Notes: generated from the letters alone by a model not told the origin. A stretch of DNA of 64,000 bases from Mesorhizobium loti (GCF_002858745.1 NZ_PJRO01000004.1:124001-188000); one strand, 5' to 3'; shown: positions 15,828-25,017, counted from the first letter of the stretch. Translations and numbers: made by a program.

Positions 15828-17564
15828 TCAGATCAGAAGTTTTTTTGCCGGGCCGCCGGCTCTCAATTGCGCTTTCGCCTCCTTTACCGAGGCCGCAAAC
15901 GTCACCAACGGGCGCTTGACGCCATGGGTGATCAGCATGCGCCGGGTTTGCGGCGAAGCGCCGGCGATGACGAAACGCACACCGGCCTTCCTTGCCTTGT
16001 GCGCAGTGCTTTCGATGACGTTGGCAGCGGTGGAATCGAACAGCGGCACCTGCGAACAGTCGAGGATGAAGTTCTTGCGCTGGTCGGCGATACGGTCGAG
16101 CACCGCCGCCACCGTCGAGGCGGCGCCGAAAAAGAAGGCGCCCGAAATACGATACACGACAGTGTCTGGGTCGCTGGCCTCGGTCGCGTCGTAAGCCCGG
16201 CGGTCGCCATTGGTGGCATCGGCGACATCCTCCGCGATCAGCGGCGGCTCGCTTTCGGCGATCGCCACGGCCTTCGCCATACGGTCGATGAACAGCACCG
16301 AGCCCAGTGCGAAGCCGACGACGATCCCTTCGGTGAGATCGCGGAAGACAACGATCAGGAACGTTGCCGCGAGCACCACAGCATCCGCGGTGGAAGAGCG
16401 CAACAAGGCCGCAATCGCCTGCTTTTCAACCATGTTCCAGCAAACGACGGCAAGCACACCGGCAAGTGCGGCCAGCGGGATGTAGCTGGCGAGCGGCGCT
16501 GCCACCAGCATGAAGATAAGCAGGAAGGCCGAATGCAGCATCCCTGAGATCGGTCCATGCGCGCCGGCCCGCACATTGGTGGCGGTGCGCGCGATGGTGC
16601 CGGTGACGCAGATGCCGCCGAACAGTGCCGAGCCGATATTGGCAAAACCTTGCGCCACCAGTTCGCAGTTGGAGCGGTGACGGCGCCCTGTCATGCCGTC
16701 GGCCACCACCGCAGACAGCAGGGATTCGATAGCGCCAAGCAAGGCAAAGGCAATCGCATCCGGCAGCACCGCAATCGCCTTGTCGAAGCTCATCGGCGGC
16801 AGCCCCGGCAAAGGCAGGCTGCGCGGTATGCCGCCGTAGCGCGAACCGATCGTATCGGCGGGAAGCGCAAACAGCGCCACCACCAGCGAAGCCAGCGCAA
16901 CCGCCACCAGCATGCCGGGCCAATGCGGCCGCCATTTCTTCAGCGCCATCACGGTGACGACGGACAGGAGGGCGACGCCTGCGGCGGACGGGTTCAGCGT
17001 GCCACCTGCCTGCCACAGCGCCAGCAGCTTTGGCACGAAAGGACCGGGCTCCTTGCCGGGTAGTTTGAGGCCCAGCAACTCGACGATCTGGCCGGAGAAG
17101 ATGATGACGGCGATGCCGGCGGTGAAACCGACCGTCACCGGATAGGGGATGTATTTGATATAGGTGCCGAGCCGCAGGTAGCCGATCGCCAGCAGGAATA
17201 CGCCTGCCATCATGGTGGCGAGCAGAAGTCCGTCGAGTCCCTGGCGGTCGGCGGTGGATGCCACCAGCACGATGAAGGCACCGGCCGGTCCACCGATCTG
17301 GAAACGGCTGCCGCCGAGCGCGGAAACGATGAAGCCGCCAATGATCGCCGTGAACAGGCCGCGCTCCGGTGTCACACCGGAGGCAATCGCGATCGCCATG
17401 GAAAGCGGCAGCGCCACGATGGCCACGGTCAGGCCCGCCAGCGCATCGGCACGCAACTGCGGCAAACGATAGCCTTCGCGTAGCACCGTCACCAGTTTTG
17501 GGGTGAACAGTTCGGAAAATGTCGGCGTGGCCCTGTGTGCCTTCTGGTGGCGGACGTGATCCAT
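15828..17564 (-). CDS. SulP-family anion transporter with C-terminal STAS domain
   Basis: 578 residues from the ATG at 17564. The frame is open upstream into a palindromic repeat, but those 44 Arg-rich residues are repeat-derived. The SulP core of about 10-14 spans starts at YRLPQLRADALAGLTVAIVA and includes IGGPAGAFIVLV and the ELVAQGFANIGSALFGG helix. The STAS domain (about 450-570) carries ILDCSQVPLFDSTAANVIE. SulP proteins transport sulfate, bicarbonate or dicarboxylates; which applies here is unclear. It may read into the ECF41 operon downstream, whose own promoter abuts its stop. Confidence 0.86.
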   Translation of the reverse strand: MDHVRHQKAHRATPTFSELFTPKLVTVLREGYRLPQLRADALAGLTVAIVALPLSMAIAIASGVTPERGLFTAIIGGFIVSALGGSRFQIGGPAGAFIVLVASTADRQGLDGLLLATMMAGVFLLAIGYLRLGTYIKYIPYPVTVGFTAGIAVIIFSGQIVELLGLKLPGKEPGPFVPKLLALWQAGGTLNPSAAGVALLSVVTVMALKKWRPHWPGMLVAVALASLVVALFALPADTIGSRYGGIPRSLPLPGLPPMSFDKAIAVLPDAIAFALLGAIESLLSAVVADGMTGRRHRSNCELVAQGFANIGSALFGGICVTGTIARTATNVRAGAHGPISGMLHSAFLLIFMLVAAPLASYIPLAALAGVLAVVCWNMVEKQAIAALLRSSTADAVVLAATFLIVVFRDLTEGIVVGFALGSVLFIDRMAKAVAIAESEPPLIAEDVADATNGDRRAYDATEASDPDTVVYRISGAFFFGAASTVAAVLDRIADQRKNFILDCSQVPLFDSTAANVIESTAHKARKAGVRFVIAGASPQTRRMLITHGVKRPLVTFAASVKEAKAQLRAGGPAKKLLI

Positions 17565-17644
17565 GGCATGCCCTGCGCAAAGGCGGCGGCATCGTCGGCA
17601 TCGCAATGATCTTGCGGACAGTCGGCGGTCGCCGTCGCGAACCC

Positions 17645-17737
17645 TAGAGCGTTTCCGTTTTTTACGGAAACGCTCTACCCCTTTGTTTTTACGCAATTCC
17701 GGACAGAAACCGTTGCACAGTTTTCCTGGAATTGCTC
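17645..17737. repeat. Palindromic intergenic element, copy 2 (type A, reverse orientation)
   Basis: It runs from TAGAGCGTTTCCG, with hairpin partner CGGAAACGCTCTA, to CTGGAATTGCT, the reverse complement of copy 1. It lies between the SulP gene and the XRE regulator at 17761, and its open frame creates a spurious N-terminal extension of SulP. Confidence 0.85.
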
Positions 17738-17760
17738 AAAGCCGACCCGGACCGGAATTC

Positions 17761-18012
17761 CTATACGGAGTTCTTCAGCCGCACGCCTCTGCCGCCACGA
17801 TCGCTGGCCTGGTTGTCGCCGATCAGCTCCACCCCGGCTTCATCGAGCGCCTGGATGACCTTCATCAGCGTATCGACCACGCCCCGTACAACGCCGTCGC
17901 TGGCCTCCATGCGCTGGATGGTCGGCAGCGAAACGCCGGCGCGCTCTGCGAGCGTCTTCTGGTCGATACCGGCCAGTGCCCGCGCCGCACGCATCTGTGC
18001 AGCGGTAATCAC
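17761..18012 (-). CDS. XRE-family helix-turn-helix regulator
   Basis: 83 residues, a single Cro/C1-type HTH: AAQMRAARALAGIDQKTLAE, then the recognition helix VSLPTIQRMEA. The C-terminal tail is short. Proteins of this type are often autoregulatory or the antitoxin half of a module, but no toxin gene adjoins it. The gene upstream (PAP2) and downstream (SulP, beyond the repeat) are on the same strand. A short inverted repeat at 18049-18063 upstream may be its operator. Confidence 0.75.
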   Translation of the reverse strand: MITAAQMRAARALAGIDQKTLAERAGVSLPTIQRMEASDGVVRGVVDTLMKVIQALDEAGVELIGDNQASDRGGRGVRLKNSV

Positions 18013-18048
18013 CGGTCAGAACTCCCGTCTGAGTCTGCAATATGAATG

Positions 18049-18063
18049 TATGATGCTTTCATA
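18049..18063. promoter_or_regulatory. Candidate operator upstream of the XRE gene
   Basis: TATGA-TGCTT-TCATA is a perfect 5-bp-arm inverted repeat in the AT-rich stretch about 40 bases upstream of the XRE start. It is plausible as an autoregulatory site, but short. Confidence 0.3.
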
Positions 18064-18099
18064 ATGATGTGTCAAACATGAATATGGGTAGAAAATACA

Positions 18100-18804
18100 T
18101 TAACTGAGTTCGTCTCTATCGTCCTTGCCATGCGGCATGAAGCGCGCCGCCAGCCAACACAGCATGGCCCAGGCGAAGCCGGCGCACCAGCCTGCCAGCA
18201 CATCCGACGGCCAATGCACGCCGAGATAAAGGCGCGAGACGCCCACCATCAGCGTCAACAGCACGGCGAGCACGAAGACATAGATTTTGGTGACGTGGCC
18301 GGGCAGGAAACGCGCCGCCAGCGTGCCGAGCGTGAGATATGTGACTGCCGAAAGCATCGCATGGCCGGACGGGAAGGAAAGCGACGTCTCCACCGCGAGT
18401 TTCGACACCAGATCGGGTCGCGGCCGATCGATGCCGAATTTCAACACAGTGGACAGGATCTGGCCGCCGCCGACCGCCACCAGCACGAACAGCGCCGTCG
18501 TCCAGCGCTTGATGAGCAGGAAGTAAATGACGGTTGCCGCGCTGAGCAGCGTCAGCACGACGGCACTGCCGAGTGCAGTGATGTCGCGCACTGCTCCTTC
18601 GAAGCGTGGCGAGCCGATCGGATTACCTGGGTCGCCTGCCTCCCGGAAGGCAAGCAGGATCTGCGTGTCGAATGTGTGTGGGGCCGTGTCGCGCGCGACT
18701 TCCATCAGTTCGACGAAACCCCATAGCCCGCCGGCCACGATGATGCCGGCCAGAAGCACCGGGAATTCGATCCGGTCGTAAAGTGTCGAGATGGTCTTGC
18801 GCAT
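18100..18804 (-). CDS. PAP2-family membrane phosphatase
   Basis: 234 residues with five to six membrane spans. The three-part PAP2 phosphatase signature is complete: KFGIDRPRPD, SFPSGHAM and SRLYLGVHWPSDVLAG, with the catalytic His in the last two. Such enzymes dephosphorylate lipid phosphates (phosphatidate, undecaprenyl diphosphate, PgpB-type) at the outer face of the inner membrane. The large loop after helix 1 is usual. It may be in one unit with the SMR-like gene upstream (gap 52 bases). Confidence 0.88.
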   Translation of the reverse strand: MRKTISTLYDRIEFPVLLAGIIVAGGLWGFVELMEVARDTAPHTFDTQILLAFREAGDPGNPIGSPRFEGAVRDITALGSAVVLTLLSAATVIYFLLIKRWTTALFVLVAVGGGQILSTVLKFGIDRPRPDLVSKLAVETSLSFPSGHAMLSAVTYLTLGTLAARFLPGHVTKIYVFVLAVLLTLMVGVSRLYLGVHWPSDVLAGWCAGFAWAMLCWLAARFMPHGKDDRDELS

Positions 18805-18856
18805 CAGTCCTGCCGTTGGTCGAAGGAAGCCGGCTTAACCATTGCCGGCAAAGCTG

Positions 18857-19195
18857 TCATCGGCCCTGCAAATAAGGCCCCAGCGTGACAAGCGCGACGG
18901 CGACGATGGCCAATGCGACACCGGCGGCCTGGATGGTGGTGAGCCGCTCGCCGAAGAAGGCCAGCGCCACGGCGTTCACGGCCACGAGCTGGATGACCGC
19001 CGAGAGGCTGAGCGAAATCGACATGCCGAAGTCGCGGATCAGCTTCAGCATGATCAGATTGCCAAGCGTATAGAGCGCCAGCGTGATGGCGATCTTGCCA
19101 AGGCTCGGCGCCAGTGCCCAGTGCTTGGCTGCCGTGGCGGCAGCCAGGAAGATTACGGTGGAGACGCCAAGTTGCGCCATGCCGAACACGTTCAC
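18857..19195 (-). CDS. Four-helix SMR/EamA-like small membrane transporter
   Basis: 112 residues with four membrane helices. The third and fourth (SISLSLSAVIQLVAVNAVAL, then ITIQAAGVALAIVAVALV around an FFGERLTT turn) have the pattern of small multidrug resistance and half-size EamA proteins. The conserved SMR Glu near residue 14 is not evident, so it may be an ArnE/ArnF-like or EamA-like half transporter that dimerises. The substrate is unknown. Confidence 0.6.
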   Translation of the reverse strand: MNVFGMAQLGVSTVIFLAAATAAKHWALAPSLGKIAITLALYTLGNLIMLKLIRDFGMSISLSLSAVIQLVAVNAVALAFFGERLTTIQAAGVALAIVAVALVTLGPYLQGR

Positions 19196-19279
19196 CGATT
19201 GCCTCCGCCAAGCCCGAATATCCGCTGCGCAAGCTTGTTTCCCAACAGCGGGCGCCGGTCAAGTGTCGGCAACGGCGTG

Positions 19280-19468
19280 CTAGCGCAACTGAACCGTCTT
19301 CGGAAACTCGATCACTTGGCCTTTCGGCTTGGTGTGCTGGGCGGTGACGATGGCTTCGATCAGAATGTCCAGCGCTTCGCAGGCCTTCCTGCTGGTCTGG
19401 TCGTTGCCGCGCAGGTAGTGGGTTGCCCGTTCAAGATGCAGGCGCGCGGCGGCAAAATCACTGTTCAT
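19280..19468 (-). CDS. Small conserved hypothetical protein (62 residues)
   Basis: A soluble, helical protein. Residues 4-20 form an amphipathic helix, and IEFPKTVQLR ends the chain. No known domain recognised. It lies 84 bases upstream of the SMR-like gene on the same strand. Codon composition and GC are like the neighbours, which favours a real gene, but the evidence is modest. Confidence 0.45.
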   Translation of the reverse strand: MNSDFAAARLHLERATHYLRGNDQTSRKACEALDILIEAIVTAQHTKPKGQVIEFPKTVQLR

Positions 19469-19648
19469 CGATGCTCCGTTCGTTGCCCACCACGAATGAA
19501 AGCATGGAACGATTCGGTTGCGGGAACGGAAATTCCCGAGGCGGTATTTAATTCAAACTTGCCGCATTCCCTGGTTTTCATCCTGGTTCCGCACAACAGC
19601 TCGCGGTTCTTTCTGTTGCAGGAAAGAACCGGAAGTGGACGCGTCCAT

Positions 19649-19666
19649 GCGTCATGAAACTGTTAA
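19649..19666 (+). promoter_or_regulatory. Candidate PHO box upstream of phoX
   Basis: GCGTCAT-GAAA-CTGTTAA matches five of seven bases in each half of the CTGTCAT-N4-CTGTCAT PhoB consensus, 63 bases before the PhoX start. The spacing is right and the gene is a classical Pho-regulon member; the base match is imperfect. Confidence 0.45.
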
Positions 19667-19729
19667 GCCCGATCGCTACGCAGGAGGCAGACACGCAACC
19701 CAGCCAGCGCCAACAGCCAGAGGTCAGCC

Positions 19730-21730
19730 ATGTCGGACCATGAAGACATCCGCTTTCGCACCAGCCTGCTCGAAGAGAATGAGGGGCCGGCGATCAACCC
19801 GACCGACAATCGTACCATGGGTGAGATCATCGCTGCGCGTTTCTCGCGTCGCGGCTTCCTCAAAGGGTCGCTTGCCGTTTCCGCCATTGCCGTCACCGTC
19901 AGCCCGCTTGCCCTGATGAGCGCCGACGAGGCACGCGCGGCCGAAGGCGGTTCGGCATTTACTTTCGATGAGGTCGAGGCAGGCATTGACGACAAGCATC
20001 ATGTTGCCGCCGGCTACGACGCCGACGTGCTCCTGCGTTGGGGCGATCCGCTGTTCGCCGACGCGCCGGATTTCGATCCTGCCAGGCAAACGGCCGAGGC
20101 ACAGGCAAAGCAGTTCGGCTACAACAACGACTTTGTCGGATACATTCCCCTGGAAGGCTCGCCCGAGCACGGGCTCCTGGTCGTCAATCACGAATACACC
20201 AACCCGCATTTGATGTTCCCCGGCATCGTCAAGGTGGTGGAAAAGGACGGCAAGAAGGTGCTGGAGCTTGCGCCGCTTACCAGGGACCAGGTCGATGTCG
20301 AGATGGCCGCGCATGGCGGCACCATCGTCGAGATCCGCAAGGAGGGCGGCAAATGGCAGGTGGTCCGCGACGGCAAGCTGAACCGCCGTGTCACCGCCAA
20401 CACCGAAATGGCGCTTTCTGGTCCCGTCGCCGGCCATGACCGCGTCAAGACCAATGCGGATCCATCCGGCACCAGGGTGATCGGCACCGTCAACAACTGT
20501 GCAGGTGGCGTCACGCCCTGGGGCACCTATGTGATGGCCGAGGAGAATATCCACGGCTATTTCTCTGGGGCTTTGCCGGAAGGCCACAAAGAAACTGCAA
20601 ACTACAAGCGCCTCGGCATGCCGGAGGGCTCCTACGAATGGGGTGCCCATCATGACCGCTTCGACCTTGCCAAGGAACCAAACGAAGCGAACCGCTTCGG
20701 CTGGATCGTCGAGGTCGACGTCACCGATCCGAATTCGACGCCCAAGAAGCGCACGGCGCTTGGCCGCTTCAAGCATGAGGGTGCGGAATCGATCGTTGCC
20801 AAGGACGGCCGCGTGGTCTTCTATCTTGGTGACGATGAGCGCTTCGACTACGTTTACAAGTTCGTCACTGCGGGCAAGTTCGACCCGGCCAATCCGGCCG
20901 CCAACAAGGACCTGCTCGACGAGGGCACGCTCCATGTCGCCAGGTTCACCGAAGACGGCGGCGTCGAGTGGCTGCCGATTGTTTTCGGCCAAGGTCCGCT
21001 GACTGCCGAGAATGGCTTCGCCAGCCAGGCTGACGTGCTGATCGAGACGCGTCGTGCCGCCGACCTGCTCGGCGCCACCAAGATGGACCGCCCCGAGGAC
21101 ATCCAGCCCAACGGCGTCAATGGCAAGGTCTATGTGATGCTGACCAACAACACCAAGCGCAAGGACGACCAGGTCGACGCTGCCAACCCGCGCGCCAAGA
21201 ACGCCTTTGGCCATATGATCGAGATCGCCGAAGACGGCGGCGACTTTGCCGCCACCAAGGGCAAGTGGGAAGTCCTGTTGAAGTGCGGCGATCCGTCGGT
21301 GGCCGATGTCGGTGCGTCCTTCTCCACGGCCACGACGACCAATGGCTGGTTCGGCATGCCGGACAACTGTGCGGTCGATTCTGCCGGCCGGTTGTGGGTG
21401 GCCACTGACGGCAACAACGCCAAGGAAACCGGCCGCACCGATGGCCTGTGGGCTATCGACACCGAAGGCCCGGCGCGCGCCACCTCCAAGCTGTTCTTCC
21501 GCGTGCCGGTGGGGGCGGAACTGTGCGGCCCGCAGTTCGCCCCAGACGACAAGACCGCTTTCGTCGCCGTGCAGCACCCAGGAGATGGCGGTACCGATTG
21601 GGAGCCGTTCGGCCGTCCGTCCTACTACGAGGATCTTTCCACCCGCTGGCCGGATTTCAAGCCGGACATGCCTGTGCGGCCTTCTGTCGTCGCCATCACC
21701 AAGCAGGGCGGCGGCAAGATCGGCGTCTAG
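19730..21730 (+). CDS. phoX: PhoX-family (DUF839) alkaline phosphatase, Tat-exported
   Basis: 666 residues. A twin-arginine signal (SRRGFLK at 39-45, hydrophobic stretch to about 60, cleavage near ARA-AE) sends it folded to the periplasm. The mature part is a DUF839 beta-propeller phosphatase: VGYIPLEGSPEHGLLVVNHE, FKHEGAESIVAKDGR and MPDNCAVDSAGRLWVATDG are typical metal-binding blades. PhoX enzymes use calcium and iron and release phosphate from a range of phosphate esters when phosphate is scarce. The length fits. A candidate PHO box lies upstream. The gene stands alone; the next gene converges 45 bases downstream. Confidence 0.9.
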   Translation: MSDHEDIRFRTSLLEENEGPAINPTDNRTMGEIIAARFSRRGFLKGSLAVSAIAVTVSPLALMSADEARAAEGGSAFTFDEVEAGIDDKHHVAAGYDADVLLRWGDPLFADAPDFDPARQTAEAQAKQFGYNNDFVGYIPLEGSPEHGLLVVNHEYTNPHLMFPGIVKVVEKDGKKVLELAPLTRDQVDVEMAAHGGTIVEIRKEGGKWQVVRDGKLNRRVTANTEMALSGPVAGHDRVKTNADPSGTRVIGTVNNCAGGVTPWGTYVMAEENIHGYFSGALPEGHKETANYKRLGMPEGSYEWGAHHDRFDLAKEPNEANRFGWIVEVDVTDPNSTPKKRTALGRFKHEGAESIVAKDGRVVFYLGDDERFDYVYKFVTAGKFDPANPAANKDLLDEGTLHVARFTEDGGVEWLPIVFGQGPLTAENGFASQADVLIETRRAADLLGATKMDRPEDIQPNGVNGKVYVMLTNNTKRKDDQVDAANPRAKNAFGHMIEIAEDGGDFAATKGKWEVLLKCGDPSVADVGASFSTATTTNGWFGMPDNCAVDSAGRLWVATDGNNAKETGRTDGLWAIDTEGPARATSKLFFRVPVGAELCGPQFAPDDKTAFVAVQHPGDGGTDWEPFGRPSYYEDLSTRWPDFKPDMPVRPSVVAITKQGGGKIGV

Positions 21731-21775
21731 AGATCTGCGTCGTCGCCATGGTGGCGACGGAACTGCCCTGAAGGC

Positions 21776-22906
21776 TTATCGCGACCCTGCAATTCTGGCC
21801 GCGATAGCTTTTGCTTCCTGGCCGGCGGCATAAAAATGGCCGACGATGCCCGGCTGCATCGAAATGAACCACAGGCCGGGCTGACCGCCCGGCTCCGCGC
21901 CGCTTACTTTCGGTTTGCCTTTGCTGTCGACCACGTCGAGCCCGTCCAGCATCGTGTCCAGTCCGGTGCGATAGCCGGTAGCGGCGATGACGACATCGGC
22001 CTTGACCTTCGCCCCGTCTGCCAGCACGACATGCTGCGGTTCGAAGCCGGCCACCGAGGCGACAACCTTGATGCGGCCGGCCTTGATGGCGGCGATCGCG
22101 CCGTCGTCGGCGGAGATCGCCACATGATCCTCCTTCAGCCGGCTGATGGCGCCTTTCTTCACTGGCGCAAAGCCGAGCTTGCGGAGGTCTCCGAACAGCA
22201 GGCGCTGCACCAGCGCCACCATGAAATTGCCGATCGGGATCGGCAGGGCGTCGGTGATTCTCGAAAAGCGCTGCACGGCGATTTTGCCGATGCGTTTGGG
22301 CAGGATGGAGGGGCCGGCGCGGGCCGCGAGATAGATCATGCCGGTTTTGGCGCCGATCAGATAGTTCAATGCGTCGAAGCCGGAATTGCCGGCGCCGGCC
22401 ACCAGCACGCTTTTACCCTCGTAATCTTTGGGGCTGCCGAACTGGGCGGCATGGATCAGACGCCCTTCGTATTTCGCCGCTCCCGGCCAGTCCGGCATCC
22501 AGGGCACCTTGTCGTGGCCGGTTGCTATGATGATGTGCCTGGCGCGGCGGATCCCTTTGCTGGTGTGAACCGCCCAGCGGTCGTCTTCGCGGGTGACACG
22601 TTCGACTTCGGTGTTGAATTCGACCGCTATGCCGCGCTCTTCGGTATAGCGTTCGAGATAGGCAATGACGGCAGCCTTTGGCGGAAAGGCAGGCACGCCC
22701 TTGGGATAAGGCACGCCCGGCAGATAGGACATGTCGCGGTGCGTGTTAAGTGCCAGCCGTTCATGGCGTTGCCGCCACGGTTCGGCGATATGGGCTTCCT
22801 TTTCGAGCACGCTGGCCTTGATGCCATGCCGGGTCAGTGCGTCGGCCGCAGCCAATCCGGCTGCACCTGCACCGATCACGATCACCTCTTCGATCGTTTC
22901 GGTCAT
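21776..22906 (-). CDS. Flavin-containing monooxygenase-like NAD(P)/FAD oxidoreductase
   Basis: 376 residues from the ATG at 22906; the frame stays open for another 1.1 kb, but that part is antisense to the gene at 23066. The FAD dinucleotide fold is at the N-terminus (VIVIGAGAAGLAAADAL). The FMO-type fingerprint YEGRLIHAAQF and a second Rossmann motif for NADPH (VAGAGNSGFDALNYL) follow. Class B flavin monooxygenases insert oxygen into N, S or ketone substrates; the substrate here is unknown. It is divergent from the MprF-like aminoacyltransferase gene with about 160 bp between starts, so common regulation is possible. Confidence 0.84.
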   Translation of the reverse strand: MTETIEEVIVIGAGAAGLAAADALTRHGIKASVLEKEAHIAEPWRQRHERLALNTHRDMSYLPGVPYPKGVPAFPPKAAVIAYLERYTEERGIAVEFNTEVERVTREDDRWAVHTSKGIRRARHIIIATGHDKVPWMPDWPGAAKYEGRLIHAAQFGSPKDYEGKSVLVAGAGNSGFDALNYLIGAKTGMIYLAARAGPSILPKRIGKIAVQRFSRITDALPIPIGNFMVALVQRLLFGDLRKLGFAPVKKGAISRLKEDHVAISADDGAIAAIKAGRIKVVASVAGFEPQHVVLADGAKVKADVVIAATGYRTGLDTMLDGLDVVDSKGKPKVSGAEPGGQPGLWFISMQPGIVGHFYAAGQEAKAIAARIAGSR

Positions 22907-23065
22907 ATTTCCACCAAATCCTTTCGCGACATCCCAGCCGCAACTTGATTGCGCTATGTGCCACGGAAGGCGATATGGCAAGAGAGGGTTGAGGGGTGGC
23001 AGCGGCTTGTTGATTCGGAAGACGGATCGATCAGCCGGCTTTCGGGTATCATCTGGGCGTAATTC

Positions 23066-24106
23066 ATGGGCTCGCTCCGCAAGAGCATCGACCGCTTCCT
23101 CGACGACCGCGCTCCCGCTGTTCCGCGCGCGAACCTGCCGCTTGCCAAGCGGCTGGAAATGCTCGCGCAGCACGGCGATTTCTCGCTCGCCTATTCCACG
23201 GCCACGCAGCCGCTTTTGTCTTATTTCGGCGATGAAAACGGCTACGTTGCTTTCCAGACCATGATGGGTCGCCATTATGCGCTTGCCGATCCGGTCGTCG
23301 GCGATGCCGATCGCGCCGCGCTGATTTGCCGCTTCGTCGAGATCGCCAACTCGCCCTGGTTCGTGCAGATCGGCGAGGCGACGGCAAAGGTCCTGTCCGG
23401 CCTTGGCTACCAGGTCAGCCGCATCGGCTACGACACGCGGCTGCCGCTGCCGGCGCATGATTTTTCCGGCAAGTCCAACGAGACGGTGCGCTATTCCGAG
23501 CGCTGGCTGGTCAAGAAGGGCTTCACGCTCGCCGAAGACACCGGCGGGCTGGCCGATGCGGACGAGGTGCGCCGCCTTTCGGACGAATGGCGTGCGGGAC
23601 GTATCGTCGCGCGCCGCGAAATGGCTTTCCTCAACCGCCCGTTTCCGATCCTGCCCGGTCCCGGCATGCGCCGCTTCGTCCTGCTGGACCCGGACAACCA
23701 ACTCACGGCCTTGCTCGATTTCGATCCGATCTCCAGGGATGGCAAGGTTACCGGCTACACTACCGCCTTCAAGCGCAAGCTGGCTGGCGCCACACCCCAT
23801 GCCGAGATCGGCCTGACCAAGTTCGCCGTCGATCAGTTCCGTAAGGAAGGCTTTTCCGCGGTGACGCTGGGCCTGTCGCCGCTGGCCGACATGGCGCCGA
23901 GCGGTTTTCCCGAGAGTCCGTTCTGGCGCGGTGCGTTCGGTCGTGCCTTCGATTCCAGGCTGGTCAACCGCCACCGCTTCAACCTTCAGGGCCAGGCTGC
24001 CTTCAAGCGGCGTTTCCACGGCGTGGAGGAACCGGCCTACATCGCGTTCAGGCGCGGTACCGCCAGCGGCATGCTGGCGCTGCTGAGATTGCTGAAAGCG
24101 ATTTGA
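23066..24106 (+). CDS. DUF2156 / MprF C-terminal-like aminoacyltransferase domain protein
   Basis: 346 residues with no obvious membrane helices. The sequence resembles the cytosolic catalytic domain of phosphatidylglycerol lysyltransferases (DUF2156, a tandem GNAT-like fold): DFSLAYSTATQPLLSYFGDE, MGRHYALADPVVGD and the C-terminal FNLQGQAAFKRRF. Full-size MprF/LpiA has an N-terminal multi-span flippase domain that is absent here, so this is a stand-alone form. It may transfer an amino acid from aminoacyl-tRNA to a lipid or other acceptor, but the acceptor is not evident. Confidence 0.72.
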   Translation: MGSLRKSIDRFLDDRAPAVPRANLPLAKRLEMLAQHGDFSLAYSTATQPLLSYFGDENGYVAFQTMMGRHYALADPVVGDADRAALICRFVEIANSPWFVQIGEATAKVLSGLGYQVSRIGYDTRLPLPAHDFSGKSNETVRYSERWLVKKGFTLAEDTGGLADADEVRRLSDEWRAGRIVARREMAFLNRPFPILPGPGMRRFVLLDPDNQLTALLDFDPISRDGKVTGYTTAFKRKLAGATPHAEIGLTKFAVDQFRKEGFSAVTLGLSPLADMAPSGFPESPFWRGAFGRAFDSRLVNRHRFNLQGQAAFKRRFHGVEEPAYIAFRRGTASGMLALLRLLKAI

Positions 24107-24108
24107 GC

Positions 24109-24145
24109 TGGAAGGTCCGGTGGACCTTCCAAAGGGCTGGAACGG
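24109..24145. repeat. Intergenic repeat, second copy of type B
   Basis: GGAAGGTCCGGTGGACCTT and the following AAAGGGCTGGAACGGC match 4558-4594 with few changes. It directly follows the stop of the DUF2156 gene and abuts a type A element, so two repeat families sit back to back. Confidence 0.65.
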
Positions 24146-24165
24146 CTGAGGTCAGGCGCTCCCCG

Positions 24166-24258
24166 GAGCGTTTCCGTTTTTCACGGAAACGCGGAAACGC
24201 TCCGCCTTTTCCCGCAATTCCGGACGGAAACCGCTACACACTTTTCCTGGAATTGCTA
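24166..24258. repeat. Palindromic intergenic element, copy 3 (type A, reverse orientation)
   Basis: It starts GAGCGTTTCCGTTTTTCACGG, contains a duplicated GGAAACGC unit (24185-24199) that the other copies lack, and ends CTGGAATTGCTA. Its last three bases (24256-24258, CTA) are the TAG stop codon of the minus-strand ABC permease gene. Confidence 0.85.
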
Positions 24259-25017
24259 CGTCCTCAACCGATATCCGGTCCTGAAGATCCAGCCGACGAC
24301 GCCGATGCACAGTGCCAGGAACGCCAGCGTTATGCCGAGGCTGATTTCCACTGCAACGTCGCCGTGGCCGAAGAAAGCCCAGCGGAAGCCGCTGACCAGA
24401 TAGACGACCGGATTGAACAGCGAGATCGTGCGCCAGATCCCCGGCAGCATGTCGATCGAATAGAACGAACCGCCGAGGAAGGTGAGCGGCGTCACCACCA
24501 GCAGCGGGATCAGCTGCAGTTGTTCAAAGCCGTTGGCCCAGATGCCGATGATGAAGCCAAACAGGCTGAACGTGATCGCTGTCAGCACCAGGAAGCCGAG
24601 CATCCAGAACGGGTGCTGGATGTCGAGCTCGACGAAGAGCGAAGCGGTGGCCAGGATGATCAGGCCGATGCCGATCGACTTGGTGGCTGCCGCCCCGACA
24701 TAGGCGATGACGACTTCCAGATAGGAGACTGGCGCGGATAGCAGCTCGAAGATTGTGCCGACGAATTTCGGGAAATAGATACCGAAGGAGGCATTGGAGA
24801 TCGACTGGGTGAGCAGCGTCAGCATGATCAGCCCGGGCACGATGAAGGCGCCGTAGCTCACTCCATTGACCTCGGTGATGCGCGAGCCGATCGCCGCGCC
24901 GAACACCACGAAATAGAGCGACGTCGAAATGACGGGCGAGATCACGCTCTGCATGATGGTGCGCAGTGTGCGCGCCATCTCCACCTTGTAGATCGCCCAG
25001 ACCGCGCGGTGGTTCAT
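24256..25017 (-). CDS. ABC-2 type transporter permease (YadH-like)
   Basis: 253 residues with six membrane spans and no large periplasmic domain. The ABC-2 conserved region is [20 protein letters not shown] before the last spans, and [19 protein letters not shown] marks helix 2-3. It pairs with the ATPase upstream (four-base overlap) as a simple two-component exporter like E. coli YadGH, whose substrate is not established. Its stop is the TAG at the end of the adjacent palindromic element, so the native C-terminus may differ from relatives by a residue or a few. Confidence 0.87.
   Translation of the reverse strand: MNHRAVWAIYKVEMARTLRTIMQSVISPVISTSLYFVVFGAAIGSRITEVNGVSYGAFIVPGLIMLTLLTQSISNASFGIYFPKFVGTIFELLSAPVSYLEVVIAYVGAAATKSIGIGLIILATASLFVELDIQHPFWMLGFLVLTAITFSLFGFIIGIWANGFEQLQLIPLLVVTPLTFLGGSFYSIDMLPGIWRTISLFNPVVYLVSGFRWAFFGHGDVAVEISLGITLAFLALCIGVVGWIFRTGYRLRT

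Noticed and set aside
17565..17696. 44-residue Arg-rich extension of the SulP protein
   Set aside because: It runs into the palindromic element, is not SulP-like, and a Met lies at the expected family start.
19724..21577. 617-residue frame on the minus strand across phoX
   Set aside because: A shadow of phoX; no recognisable domain and atypical composition.
22907..24019. N-terminal extension of the flavin monooxygenase frame (minus strand)
   Set aside because: The extra sequence is antisense to the DUF2156 gene, and the FAD motif sits right after the ATG at 22906.
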